Source: Actinobacteria bacterium IMCC25003 (GTDB lineage Bacteria > Actinomycetota > Actinomycetes > Nanopelagicales > Nanopelagicaceae). Taken from it: a stretch of DNA of 64,000 nucleotides. The position numbers were made by a program, and so were the translations under genes. Of the stretch, positions 1 to 8,751 are shown one piece after another. The stretch's first letter is position 1, and each line of letters begins with the position of its first letter. The stretch covers positions 372,001 through 436,000 of the forward strand of contig CP015603.1 of the NCBI GenBank assembly GCA_002284855.1, written 5' to 3'. The notes beneath the pieces were generated by a model, which was not told the origin of the DNA, ran no database searches, and was given only the letters and a program-made list of their open reading frames with translations.

Positions 1-2
1 TT

Positions 3-317
3 ACTAAATTCACATCAGCATTTACACCTTCCTGGACGCTTCGAGTTCCATCGCTCGGTACTTCAGCGGTAATAAGTGCCGGAACTACAACATACGGCGC
101 ATTCGCTTCTAATTCTGCAGTATCTGGGGTTATTGGGTGGAAACCAACTTCGCCCTCACTCTTACTGATCTCATTCGATAGCAAGGGTGTAATTACAGGT
201 GCATTTGGTTCAAATGAGATTACAGAACCGATTGCTTTGGCCTATGCAAAGGAATTTGGATTCATTGGTCTAGCAAAAACTCCTAGCCAATCACTTTCGC
301 TCTTTAAACTGCCTTAA
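3..317 (+). CDS. Unidentified protein, C-terminal fragment
   Basis: An open frame enters from the left edge and stops at TAA 315-317, giving about 104 C-terminal residues. The start lies outside the window. The piece is rich in Ser, Thr and Ala and ends in ITEPIALAYAKEFGFIGLAK followed by a short Ser-rich tail. I recognise no family. It runs tail-to-tail with the next gene, and the two stop codons overlap by two bases, which is typical of compact genomes and supports both ends being real. Confidence covers only the existence of a coding end, not any function. Confidence 0.5.
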   Translation, partial: TKFTSAFTPSWTLRVPSLGTSAVISAGTTTYGAFASNSAVSGVIGWKPTSPSLLLISFDSKGVITGAFGSNEITEPIALAYAKEFGFIGLAKTPSQSLSLFKLP

Positions 318-2689
318 GGGCGGAACATTGATAGTTGGCCCTTATATCCGGCCACTAAGTAACGAATGCGATCGACTACAACCCAGGCTGAATCAATCCC
401 ATCTGGATTCTGCTCTGTTGAGACCAATTTGATTGTAGGAATTGCGCGGGCGCTATCGAGAACACAGAGTCTCTGCAGACAGTTGTAGGCGATATATGTG
501 CCATCAGTATTGAGATATTTACTTGGTGCGCCATAGAGCTCGCTTGCTGCAACAAGTTGAGCAGGTGGATTTTGAATTGGGCTCCAGCGGATTCGGTTGG
601 GAGCCGGCGCAGTGGCAGGAGATGAAATCAACCATGTGGCTTGAATGCCATTGAGAGTCTTTGCTATCGAGACATCAAAGCCAGTCATTGGCGTTGCACT
701 ACCTGAGGTATCGAGATTGAAGTAACTCCATGCTTCGCCTGAGAGAGTTGTGCGCGATGCGACGCGAACTTCGCCGGAAGTTGCCTGCTTCTTCTGATTG
801 ATTGTAAGTACGGAGTCGTACACAACGTAGGTCTTCTGACCATCGAAGAGCGCTTTGAGATGGAAGGCAACATCGCCGGTGCTACGACCATCCGTCTTAC
901 GATCTCCGTCTACGAGTTCGTAGCTCCACTTAGAACTGCCCTTAACTTTGGTGGCACCTAAGAGAATTCCTTGGCTCTCATCGCGATAGAAGACTTGAAT
1001 ACCGCCCGATGTAGCAACACAAGCATTAGATACGCTGACATCGCTTCCCGTACGAACACGGACTGGATCTTTGTAATCATTTACTTGAGGGCCGTTGCCA
1101 TCGACTATCTCGTAAATAAATTTCTTTCCATCGTAAGTCGCGTAATGAAGATCGCGATCGTCGCTCTCTGAATAGAAGATATGGAGTGTTTGTGCAAGCC
1201 CTGAACCATTGACGCAGAGCGAGACAGTGCTGGAGATTGCAGACTTAGTGCGTCCTGCAGTTCCGCCAGCACCATCAACAGTCGACTTCTTCCAGGATTT
1301 TCCATCCCATTGTGCAATTTTAAGAATTCCACTCTTGCTATCGGTATATGCAAGCAGGGGCTTTCCATTAAAAATTGTGCTGGCAACATGTTTTGCATCC
1401 GCTTTATCATCGATAACAAATCTCTTCCAGCCCGCCTGCGGAGTCATAGGTGCTGTAATGACAGCATCAGACGTTCCATTGGTATTTGAGGCAACGATAC
1501 TGAAGCTGTAACTGGTGCCGTTCTTCAGCCCCGTGAAAGTAATAGGCGACTCTGTTGAACTCTTTACCTGATCTGTCTTGAGGTTACGAACTGAGTAACT
1601 TGTGATTTGAGCAGTGCGCGCATTAGCTGGTGGATCAAAGGTAATAATCGCAGAGCTATCGGCGATGACGGCAGCAGCGTTGCGAACTACTTGTGGGACA
1701 CCAATTGCTACACCAACTGGAGGCTTACGGCGGAGATCTTCCATCATGGCAAGAAGAAGAGTTCCGGGCTCTCTAAAGATTTCGCCGGCATCAAGATTGG
1801 GAGTCATAATTGAATTAGCGCCTAGGTTTGCGTAGGTGGCTTCATCGAGGTGGCTGACTGAAGAGCCTTCTTCATAACGAGCAGGTGTATAGAGAATGGG
1901 TTTCTGCCCACCATTAGCGGCGATTCCGAGCGGTCCTGCCCAGACAAGAGTTGAAGTGAGCGCTTTACCTAATTCAATCGAAGGAGATGGAAGATCGGAA
2001 AGTCGGCGACCATCTGCAAGTTGCGCATAAGCATCGTATGGGGTTGGTTGTTCGATTGTTCCGTAGCCAAAGAATTGATCATAAGAATCAGTTGAGAGAA
2101 ATCCGAGACCGTGTCCCATCTCGTGGAGAAAAACTGATTGCAAGTCATATTCGTTCGAGCGAGGCGAACCGTCATTGCGAGTATTCCAATTAGCGACCGA
2201 GTTAACTTGAATAACCATCTCTGGGTTTTCTGGGTCGAGATCTTTTCCACCAAGCGCATTTGCAAGTGCAGATGGATACCAAAGACTCTGATCTGGTGCT
2301 CCATCGAATCCTGAATAGTAATTTCCTGGTCGGGCACTTCCGAGAACTCCGTAGGAAGCAGAGCGTCCCCATGTTGCATCGATAGTTATGGGTACAGCAG
2401 ATGAGAAGTTGGCAGACCAAATATCAACAGCAGCTTGGAAATCTCGCTTTGCCCATTCTGGAAAATTTTTGTAGTTGACGACAAATTTTGATTTCTGTTC
2501 GAGATGGGCAACTTTTGGTGGTCGAGTTTGAGTTGTGCCTGTTGCCTTACCCGCATAGGTATAACCCCAGACAGTTGATGGAGCGACCTTAAAATTGGAG
2601 AGCGCAATAGATTGCGTGGGGAGAAGAAGTGAGGCGAGAAGGCCAAGAACAAGGGCAAATGTGCTGCTCTTTCTCAATTGGCCTCTCAT
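314..2689 (-). CDS. Secreted metzincin-like zinc protease candidate with FnIII domain
   Basis: The 791-residue protein opens with a signal peptide (RKSS, then a hydrophobic stretch about 10-29), so it is exported. Residues 189-193 read HEMGH and continue GLGF, the HExxHxxGF zinc-peptidase signature; H189 and H193 should bind zinc and E190 should be catalytic. The usual third metzincin ligand position (199) is Ser, so the third ligand is unclear. A fibronectin type III-like domain spans about 330-415. The 370 residues after it resemble a repetitive beta-rich region, perhaps a propeller, without a firm family. A possible TAGCGT -10 lies 8 bases before the ATG. Extracellular peptidase activity is inference; substrate unknown. 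Confidence 0.65.
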   Translation of the reverse strand: MRGQLRKSSTFALVLGLLASLLLPTQSIALSNFKVAPSTVWGYTYAGKATGTTQTRPPKVAHLEQKSKFVVNYKNFPEWAKRDFQAAVDIWSANFSSAVPITIDATWGRSASYGVLGSARPGNYYSGFDGAPDQSLWYPSALANALGGKDLDPENPEMVIQVNSVANWNTRNDGSPRSNEYDLQSVFLHEMGHGLGFLSTDSYDQFFGYGTIEQPTPYDAYAQLADGRRLSDLPSPSIELGKALTSTLVWAGPLGIAANGGQKPILYTPARYEEGSSVSHLDEATYANLGANSIMTPNLDAGEIFREPGTLLLAMMEDLRRKPPVGVAIGVPQVVRNAAAVIADSSAIITFDPPANARTAQITSYSVRNLKTDQVKSSTESPITFTGLKNGTSYSFSIVASNTNGTSDAVITAPMTPQAGWKRFVIDDKADAKHVASTIFNGKPLLAYTDSKSGILKIAQWDGKSWKKSTVDGAGGTAGRTKSAISSTVSLCVNGSGLAQTLHIFYSESDDRDLHYATYDGKKFIYEIVDGNGPQVNDYKDPVRVRTGSDVSVSNACVATSGGIQVFYRDESQGILLGATKVKGSSKWSYELVDGDRKTDGRSTGDVAFHLKALFDGQKTYVVYDSVLTINQKKQATSGEVRVASRTTLSGEAWSYFNLDTSGSATPMTGFDVSIAKTLNGIQATWLISSPATAPAPNRIRWSPIQNPPAQLVAASELYGAPSKYLNTDGTYIAYNCLQRLCVLDSARAIPTIKLVSTEQNPDGIDSAWVVVDRIRYLVAGYKGQLSMFRP

Positions 2690-2724
2690 AGCGGGTAACG
2701 CTATCAGGGTGCGAGAATGCAGTC

Positions 2725-2970
2725 ATGGTTACCGTTTACTCTCGTCACGGCTGTCATCTCTGTGAAGATGCGGTGAAAACCTTAGAGAGCATGCGCGAGG
2801 AACTCGCATTTGAGATTGAGATTATCTATATCGACGGTAACCCAGAACTCGAAAAGCTATATGGAAATGAAGTTCCAGTTATTCATATCAACGGTGAACA
2901 CCACGATTTTTACAAGGTCGATCCAGAACGTTTTAGAACTTCCCTTGAAAAACATCGTCGGCATCAATAA
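2725..2970 (+). CDS. Glutaredoxin-like family protein
   Basis: This 81-residue protein has a thioredoxin-fold redox site, SRHGCHLCEDA (C10 and C13), followed by the cis-proline segment NEVPVIHI near residue 50. Size and motifs match the glutaredoxin-like family (DUF836) common beside actinobacterial housekeeping genes. It probably works in cytosolic thiol-disulfide exchange; the partner is unknown. The last 38 bases overlap the tail of the convergent XPB helicase gene, so the two coding ends share sequence on opposite strands. An ATG 8 bases upstream is out of frame. Confidence 0.8.
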   Translation: MVTVYSRHGCHLCEDAVKTLESMREELAFEIEIIYIDGNPELEKLYGNEVPVIHINGEHHDFYKVDPERFRTSLEKHRRHQ

Positions 2971-4582
2971 TTCGATATGAATAACCTTGCTCGGCAAGGA
3001 AGCGCTGACGGTTCTGTGCAAAATCTTGATCGATAGTGTCGCGCGAAACAACAGAGTAGAACTTAGCTCCGCGGCCATCTGCCTTGGGTCGCAAGATGCG
3101 ACCGAGGCGTTGCGCCTCTTCTTGGCGAGATCCAAATGCACCTGATACCTGAATTGCAATTGTTGCTTCAGGAAGATCGACAGAGAAGTTAGCGACCTTC
3201 GAAACTACAAGACAGGTAACTTCACCGGTACGGAATGCTGCGAAGAGTCGTTCGCGTTCTTTCTGAGGTGTATCGCCCTTGATGAGTGGAACACCGAGAG
3301 TTTCTGAGAGATCATCGAGCTGATCGATGTACTGACCAATGACGAGCACTTGCTCGCCTGCATGGTGTGCGACGAGTTCTTCAACAACGTTGCGCTTTGT
3401 ACGGGTTGTCGCGCAGAATCGATATCGCTCTTCAGGTTCGGCGGTTGCATAGGAAAGACGCTCTGCCTCAGTGAGGTTGACGCGGACTTCAATACATTCG
3501 GCAGGGGCGATATATCCCTGCGCTTCAATCTCTTTCCAAGGGACATCGAAACGTTTTGGCCCGATGAGCGAAAAGACTTCGCCTTCCATTCCATCTTCGC
3601 GCACAAGAGTTGCAGTGAGTCCGAGGCGACGACGAGATTGAATATCAGCGGTAAAGCGGAAGATGGGAGCGGGAAGCAGGTGTACTTCATCGTAAATAAT
3701 GAGGCCCCAGTCATGAGTATCGAAGAGATCGAGGTGTGCGTACACACCATTCTTCTTCTTCGTCATAACTTGGTATGTAGCAATAGTTACAGGACGAATC
3801 TCTTTCTTTGATCCTGAATATTCACCAATTTCATCTTCATTAAGAGTTGTGCGCTTTAAGAGTTCATCGCGCCATTGACGAGCCGCAACTGTATTTGTCA
3901 CAAGAATGAGAGTCGTTGCCTTTGCATGTGCCATCGCTGCTGCACCGACGATTGTTTTTCCGGCTCCACATGGCAGAACGACAACGCCAGAACCACCGTG
4001 CCAGAAACCTTCAGCGGCATGTTCTTGATACTGACGAATCTTCCAGCCATCTTCCTTAAGTGCGATGTCATGTGCCTGGCCATCGACGTAACCAGCAAAG
4101 TCCTCAGCTGGCCAACCGAGGCGTAGAAGTGATTGTTTAATCTGTCCACGCTGGCTTGGATGAACTGCGATGGTTTCCTTATCGATGCGAACACCAAGAA
4201 GTGGTGCAATCTTCTTGGCACGGATTACTTCTTCAAGAACACCGGTATCGGTTGTCACAAGAATGAGTCCGTGAACGGGATCTGCTTCAAGGCGAAGACG
4301 TCCGTAACGAGACATTGTCTCGGCGACATCAACGAGTAATGAATGTGGAACTGCATAACGTGAGTACTTAATTAAAGTATCAATCACGAGTTCAGCATCG
4401 TGGCCTGCAGCGCGTGCATTCCAGAGTCCGAGGTTTGTTAAACGGTAGGTATGAATATGTTCGGGTGAACGCTCCAATTCAGCAAAAGGTGCTATTGCAC
4501 GACGGCATTCAGTAGAAAGAACGTGATCTACATCGAGAAGAAGTGTTTTATCGCTCTGGACAATCAGCGGTCCATCGGTCAT
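2933..4582 (-). CDS. XPB/Rad25-type DNA repair helicase
   Basis: A 549-residue superfamily 2 helicase. Visible motifs: Walker A GAGKT at 206-210, DEVH at 298-301, TAT at 323-325, the XPB-specific RED triad at 328-330, and motif VI QRLGRILRP near 495. The roughly 180 residues ahead of Walker A fit the XPB damage-recognition region. Bacterial XPB is a 3'-5' DNA helicase thought to act in repair. The ATG overlaps the stop of the upstream M20 peptidase gene (ATGA), so translation is probably coupled. It is the last gene of a three-gene operon whose first member is the helicase-associated 733-residue protein. Confidence 0.93.
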   Translation of the reverse strand: MTDGPLIVQSDKTLLLDVDHVLSTECRRAIAPFAELERSPEHIHTYRLTNLGLWNARAAGHDAELVIDTLIKYSRYAVPHSLLVDVAETMSRYGRLRLEADPVHGLILVTTDTGVLEEVIRAKKIAPLLGVRIDKETIAVHPSQRGQIKQSLLRLGWPAEDFAGYVDGQAHDIALKEDGWKIRQYQEHAAEGFWHGGSGVVVLPCGAGKTIVGAAAMAHAKATTLILVTNTVAARQWRDELLKRTTLNEDEIGEYSGSKKEIRPVTIATYQVMTKKKNGVYAHLDLFDTHDWGLIIYDEVHLLPAPIFRFTADIQSRRRLGLTATLVREDGMEGEVFSLIGPKRFDVPWKEIEAQGYIAPAECIEVRVNLTEAERLSYATAEPEERYRFCATTRTKRNVVEELVAHHAGEQVLVIGQYIDQLDDLSETLGVPLIKGDTPQKERERLFAAFRTGEVTCLVVSKVANFSVDLPEATIAIQVSGAFGSRQEEAQRLGRILRPKADGRGAKFYSVVSRDTIDQDFAQNRQRFLAEQGYSYRIIDADDVFQGKF

Positions 4583-5679
4583 GAGAGTAGATCCTTTATG
4601 AACGCATGTAGAAAATCGCTACGTTCTTGCATAGAAGAGATGCTGACCCATTCATTGGGAGCATGTGCACCGCCGCCTACTGCGCCGAGGCCATCAAGTA
4701 CCTGTGCACCAGCTGCCGCAGCGAAGTTTCCATCGCTTGCTCCACCAACTTCAGCGCACCCAAGTGGCTTCATCCCAATAGCTGCAGCGACTTTCTCAGC
4801 GCGTTCGTAGAGCGCCTTAGTTGAGGTCGGTTGCAGTGGTGGGCGATTAAGTCCGCCAGTAATTTCCAGGCGAGCCTTGGGATTGGCTGGCTTAAAGTTT
4901 TTGATTGCAGCATCGACTCTTTCAAGTTCAGCTTGTGAGAATGAACGAGCATCGATATCGAGCACGGCTAAATCAGGAACTGTATTTGTTGTATTTCCTG
5001 AATGAAGAAGTGTTGGCACGACTGTTGTTCCATGTTCTGCATTCTCGAGTGCGGCAAGTGCCAATATTGCATGTGCAATCTCGGTGGTGGTGTTTACGCC
5101 CTTTTCAGGTTCGAGACCTGCATGTGCAGCTAAGCCATGAACCTTAATCTGATACATCGCAGTTCCCTTGCGACCTGTCTTTACCTTGCCATCGAGTGAT
5201 GCTTCAAGAACAAGCACTGCCTTTGCCTTTGCAGATAAATCCTTAATGAGAGCCTTTGATGCGTGGCTTCCAGTTTCTTCATCTGTTGTAGCAACGAGTG
5301 CAACAGAGCCTTCTATACCTTTGAGCGCATAGAGCGCTTGAATAAATCCGGCCTTCATATCGAAAGTTCCGGGACCACGGAGAACATCACCGCTAATTTC
5401 CCAGAGAGGTTGATATGAGCCATGCGGCCACACCGTGTCGAGATGGGCGAGAACTAATACATCAGGTTGCTCTTCGCCCCACCAGAAGACGGGGCGTCCC
5501 TCAATCTCTTTAATCTGTGCAGGAACTCCGAGAACTCGCGTTGCAATATCGGTGGCTAAGCGAACAACTGAGCGGCAAGCTTCGAGATCTTCGGTGGGGG
5601 ATTCACACCGAACAAGTGCTTCGAGGGCTGCCAACATGGGCTCAAGTCTGCCGTATTCAGGTGCTTTCTCGCTCGTCAT
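4579..5679 (-). CDS. M20 family metallopeptidase
   Basis: 366 residues with the di-zinc M20 pattern: AHLDTVWP (H79, D81), GPGTFDMKAG (D107), TTDEETGS (general base and ligand E134/E135) and a later GGASDGN segment. It most resembles glutamate carboxypeptidase (CPDG2) or ArgE/DapE-type hydrolases, which remove an acyl or amino acid group from small substrates in the cytosol. It lies between two helicase-related genes and overlaps both by four bases (ATGA at each junction). That position is unusual, because the helicase-associated and XPB genes are usually direct neighbours. Substrate cannot be read from sequence. Confidence 0.88.
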   Translation of the reverse strand: MTSEKAPEYGRLEPMLAALEALVRCESPTEDLEACRSVVRLATDIATRVLGVPAQIKEIEGRPVFWWGEEQPDVLVLAHLDTVWPHGSYQPLWEISGDVLRGPGTFDMKAGFIQALYALKGIEGSVALVATTDEETGSHASKALIKDLSAKAKAVLVLEASLDGKVKTGRKGTAMYQIKVHGLAAHAGLEPEKGVNTTTEIAHAILALAALENAEHGTTVVPTLLHSGNTTNTVPDLAVLDIDARSFSQAELERVDAAIKNFKPANPKARLEITGGLNRPPLQPTSTKALYERAEKVAAAIGMKPLGCAEVGGASDGNFAAAAGAQVLDGLGAVGGGAHAPNEWVSISSMQERSDFLHAFIKDLLS

Positions 5680-7877
5680 AACGCTGCAACCCCCGTAATA
5701 CGCGCGATTCTGAAGGTCTGCACTTCACCGGTGGCATGGTCGCGCGCGATGAGCGAACCTGCAGATAATTTGAGTGGATCAATAATTCTGTGTGAGACAA
5801 GACCATTGTTATCTGCATATCCAATAGATAGAGATTTGGCTGGTTGGTTCTGCAAGTAATCACTTAATAGTTCGAGCGTTTCATTAGCTGTTGTACGCGG
5901 AAGTGAACCGAGCGCTTCTGTTGCAATGTTACGCATGGTGCTCTGCTTACGGCTCGACTTTTCACCGGTGCGAAGTGCACGGAGTGCGCCCTCGATCTGA
6001 ATCTCATCTGGCTTTTCATACTCACCGATAATGCGTGGGGGACGAGCCTTAGTTTGGGCACGTTGAATACGTGGACCACTTAACAAGAGTCCACGTGAAT
6101 CTTCTGCAGCTGGCAGATAACCGCAGCTTCGTAAAATATTCATCGCTTCGGCGGCATCGTGTCCGCAGATGAGAACTTCTGGAGCAATTTTGCGAAGTCC
6201 GAGAATATCAAGTCGCTTATCGCCAAGAATTTGAGTGATAAGGGCTGCATCTTCACAGCGGATAAATGATGCAGTGTTTCCAACTCGCAACTTGCCATGT
6301 TTCTTTGCAACATCTGCGATGAGATATTCAAGCGGTTGCGGCATCGGAGTTTTAGAAGTCTTTGCAAGGAATTTCGAAATTTCTTCACCAGTGCGACCAT
6401 GATCCAATCCGCGACGGATGGAACCTTCGGAGAATCTAAAGACCGTCGCTCCGCCGCGTGATTCAACATCAGCAATCAGCGCCAACTCTTGCGCAACTTC
6501 ATGTTCGAGCGGCCCGGGAGCGATAGCGGTGTTATCGCTCTGGATAAGAATGTGATCAACCGCTTTTGGCAGATCGCTATCGATAGCGAGGCAATCTCCA
6601 CCTGCAAGGAAAACACTTCCGTAGGAGGATAAAACGCCTTGCCCTGTAATACCGAGCCACTCTGCTTCGCGCAGAGTCCAGATGATGTAATCCTTTTGTA
6701 GGCCGCCAGCGCGTTTTGCGGGAGCTAACCACTGTGCTGCAGCGAAGAGTGAATCAATATCGACCGCGATATCAGAGTTTCCTTGCAAGATAGCGAGTAC
6801 TAAGCGACGCGTAGTTGCGGCGGAGGAGCGATCGAGTTCTGGACCAAGGGGAGCGACATTCTTACTACCTTCTTTCCCGACGAGACCAGAAAGACGTGAG
6901 GTTGTAAGCCACGCAGATGCAAGCAACTGCCACTTAGCAGATGCGCCCTGCGTTAACCAGATATCAAATTGATGAGTAGGAAGAATCTTGTCATCTGGAT
7001 CGATAGTGAGAAGTCCTGAGAGATATGCAATCTCTGCAACAAATGCGGTGCATGATTCATCAACACCTAAATGTAGCGAGAGCTCTTTGAGGTCGCGAAC
7101 TCCCAGACCTCCAGAACGAAGAGCGGTTGCGGGCTCTTGCGCCCAGAAGTTGAGTACTTCTTCAGTCCACCGTAAGAAAGTGGTGATATTTGCAATTGCT
7201 GCTAACTGCACATTTCGAGCATCGCGCTTGCTTCCTGTCACAGCAGGTTGTGCAGTTTCAAGTTCGCGATGAACTTTATTTCCGCGGAGGTAGATTGCTA
7301 CTTCGCGAGGAAGCACAACAGTCTGTTGATTAAATGGAATAAGGAAACCTTCTTCAAGTAACCATGCAACGCCAGCGCTAGGTTTCTTGATATCTGCAAT
7401 CGAGCCACGGGGAGGACCCCAGACCATTGCATCAAGAACCTTTTGTGAAGCAGCTGGAGCTTCGTCGAGTTTCTTCAACTTTAACTTAGACATTGATGCC
7501 GGCCCAAGACCTGCAATCTCATTGCCAAGTACTTCTCTAAGGGTTGTCGGTGTTCTTATGCCATCTTTATCTGCATAGAGAAGGCCTCGCTCGATAAGCC
7601 CCGGGATCACAAAGAGCGCTGATTTTTCGGTCAGCGCTGCCACATCTTTTTCAGAGAAAGGTTCAGGCAGGATGGCACAGACTTCGAGAACTTGAAGTTG
7701 CCATTTATTGAGCGCATCAACAGCGCGGGCAAGACTTGGGGCAGATGAAGCGCGCACTGCAAGGCTGGCGATATCAGGTGGAACCGGAGTTACCAGATCA
7801 GGTCGATGCGTGAACATGGAAATTAACGCGGCATCGTCGAGCCCGCGTAGATAGTCAGCGTAAGAGCGAATTTCCAT
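5676..7877 (-). CDS. Helicase-associated protein, XPB partner family
   Basis: 733 residues. The N-terminus (YADYLRGLDDAAL and RPDLVTPVP, residues 6-35) matches the actinobacterial helicase-associated family encoded beside XPB. Residues about 440-545 (SDNTAIAPGPLEHEV, FRFSEGSIRRGLDHG) fit the Helicase_C_3 region. The last 90 residues (SIGYADNNGLVSHR, then GSLIARDHATGEVQTFRIAR) look like a WYL-type beta fold. No Walker A is present, so it is not itself an ATPase; a partner or regulator of the XPB helicase is the likely role. It is first in the operon. TATCGT, 9 bases before the ATG, may be the -10 of a nearly leaderless promoter. Confidence 0.8.
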   Translation of the reverse strand: MEIRSYADYLRGLDDAALISMFTHRPDLVTPVPPDIASLAVRASSAPSLARAVDALNKWQLQVLEVCAILPEPFSEKDVAALTEKSALFVIPGLIERGLLYADKDGIRTPTTLREVLGNEIAGLGPASMSKLKLKKLDEAPAASQKVLDAMVWGPPRGSIADIKKPSAGVAWLLEEGFLIPFNQQTVVLPREVAIYLRGNKVHRELETAQPAVTGSKRDARNVQLAAIANITTFLRWTEEVLNFWAQEPATALRSGGLGVRDLKELSLHLGVDESCTAFVAEIAYLSGLLTIDPDDKILPTHQFDIWLTQGASAKWQLLASAWLTTSRLSGLVGKEGSKNVAPLGPELDRSSAATTRRLVLAILQGNSDIAVDIDSLFAAAQWLAPAKRAGGLQKDYIIWTLREAEWLGITGQGVLSSYGSVFLAGGDCLAIDSDLPKAVDHILIQSDNTAIAPGPLEHEVAQELALIADVESRGGATVFRFSEGSIRRGLDHGRTGEEISKFLAKTSKTPMPQPLEYLIADVAKKHGKLRVGNTASFIRCEDAALITQILGDKRLDILGLRKIAPEVLICGHDAAEAMNILRSCGYLPAAEDSRGLLLSGPRIQRAQTKARPPRIIGEYEKPDEIQIEGALRALRTGEKSSRKQSTMRNIATEALGSLPRTTANETLELLSDYLQNQPAKSLSIGYADNNGLVSHRIIDPLKLSAGSLIARDHATGEVQTFRIARITGVAAL

Positions 7878-7939
7878 AACCTGCCAACGATAGCCGTTGG
7901 TGAGGTTGGTGCGCTAATTGAGTTGATATGCCAGCAGGT

Positions 7940-8701
7940 TTAGCGCTTGCGCGGGGTAAGTAGAGTTCCAAATGCAGCAAGTCGACTTACGGCCGGGCCT
8001 AGTAAGCGATTGAGGAAGCGCGCTCTGCGGAAATCGTGGATTGGCCATCCTTCTGCCAATGCGCGAATTCGTAACACTGCATCAGGATTGATTGCAGATG
8101 GATGTCCAACTGCTTGCAAGAGTGGAATGTCATTATGGCTATCGGAATATGAATAGCATTCTTCTAAATCGAATCCATGTTCTCGAGCGAGTTCTTGAAT
8201 TGCAATTGCTTTCTCAATTCCGTGAAGCAACTTCCCATCCAGAGTTCCGGTGTAGACGCCATCTTCAATATGGGCCTTGCTACCAAGTGCGCCAGTAAAA
8301 CCTAAACGCTCCGAAATGATATTTGCCATATCTTGTGGAGCAGCTGTTACGAGCCAAACCTCTTCGCCTTTATCAAGATGAGCTCGAGCGATCTCGCAAG
8401 TTCCGTCCCATAACTTTGGTGATACGAATTCATCGTAAATCTCTTCACCAATTTTTTTAATATCATCGACTGCGTGGCCACCGATAAAGTCAGTGGCAGC
8501 ATTTTGAAATTTCTCGATAACTTCCTTCTTCTCGGTGCCAGTCATTCGGAAACGAATATTGGCAACTACGAAACGAGAGATATCTGCCTTGGTAAAAAAG
8601 CCACGCTGATACATGCCTCTCCCAAGGAAGTAGAGAGTTGAGCCTCGTACGAGGGTGTTATCTACATCGAAGAAGGCGGCTCGTTTCGAGGTGAGTGCCA
8701 T
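7940..8701 (-). CDS. HAD-IB family phosphatase
   Basis: 253 residues with HAD motif I FFDVDNTLVRG (nucleophile D12), motif II VTAAP near residue 118, and motif III/IV YSDSHNDIPLL near 183. This fits the HAD-IB group that includes SerB-like phosphatases of Actinobacteria. It should hydrolyse a small phosphomonoester; phosphoserine is possible but not proven. The C-terminus is basic and partly hydrophobic. It is divergent from the histidine phosphatase gene, with 50 bases between the starts. An imperfect 7-base inverted repeat (7911-7917 with 7940-7946) straddles the stop and could be a weak 3' end. Confidence 0.85.
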   Translation of the reverse strand: MALTSKRAAFFDVDNTLVRGSTLYFLGRGMYQRGFFTKADISRFVVANIRFRMTGTEKKEVIEKFQNAATDFIGGHAVDDIKKIGEEIYDEFVSPKLWDGTCEIARAHLDKGEEVWLVTAAPQDMANIISERLGFTGALGSKAHIEDGVYTGTLDGKLLHGIEKAIAIQELAREHGFDLEECYSYSDSHNDIPLLQAVGHPSAINPDAVLRIRALAEGWPIHDFRRARFLNRLLGPAVSRLAAFGTLLTPRKR

Positions 8702-8713
8702 GTCACTACCTTA
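8702..8713 (-). promoter_or_regulatory. Candidate leaderless promoter -10 of the HAD gene
   Basis: On the minus strand TAAGGT (8713-8708) is followed by six bases and then the ATG at 8701. There is no Shine-Dalgarno sequence in the gap. This spacing puts the transcription start at or next to the A of ATG, as in actinobacterial leaderless mRNAs. No clear -35 is visible. Confidence 0.5.
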
Positions 8714-8739
8714 GCGATAAGGGCGGTTTTACGACGCTT

Positions 8740-8751
8740 TATGCTTACTCC
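8740..8751 (+). promoter_or_regulatory. Candidate leaderless promoter -10 of the histidine phosphatase gene
   Basis: TATGCT (8740-8745) lies six bases before the ATG at 8752, with no Shine-Dalgarno sequence between them. It decides the start: an earlier in-frame codon at 8695 would put the promoter inside the gene and add residues without family support. Confidence 0.5.

Noticed and set aside
1105-2420. Several open frames of 70-136 codons inside the secreted protease gene
   Set aside because: They lie in other frames of one long gene with a clear signal peptide and HExxH motif; none has a ribosome site or a recognisable motif.
7884-7900. CCAACG/CGTTGG inverted repeat as a terminator of the HAD gene
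   Set aside because: Only six base pairs and no T-run on either strand; it overlaps the likely promoter of the helicase-associated gene.
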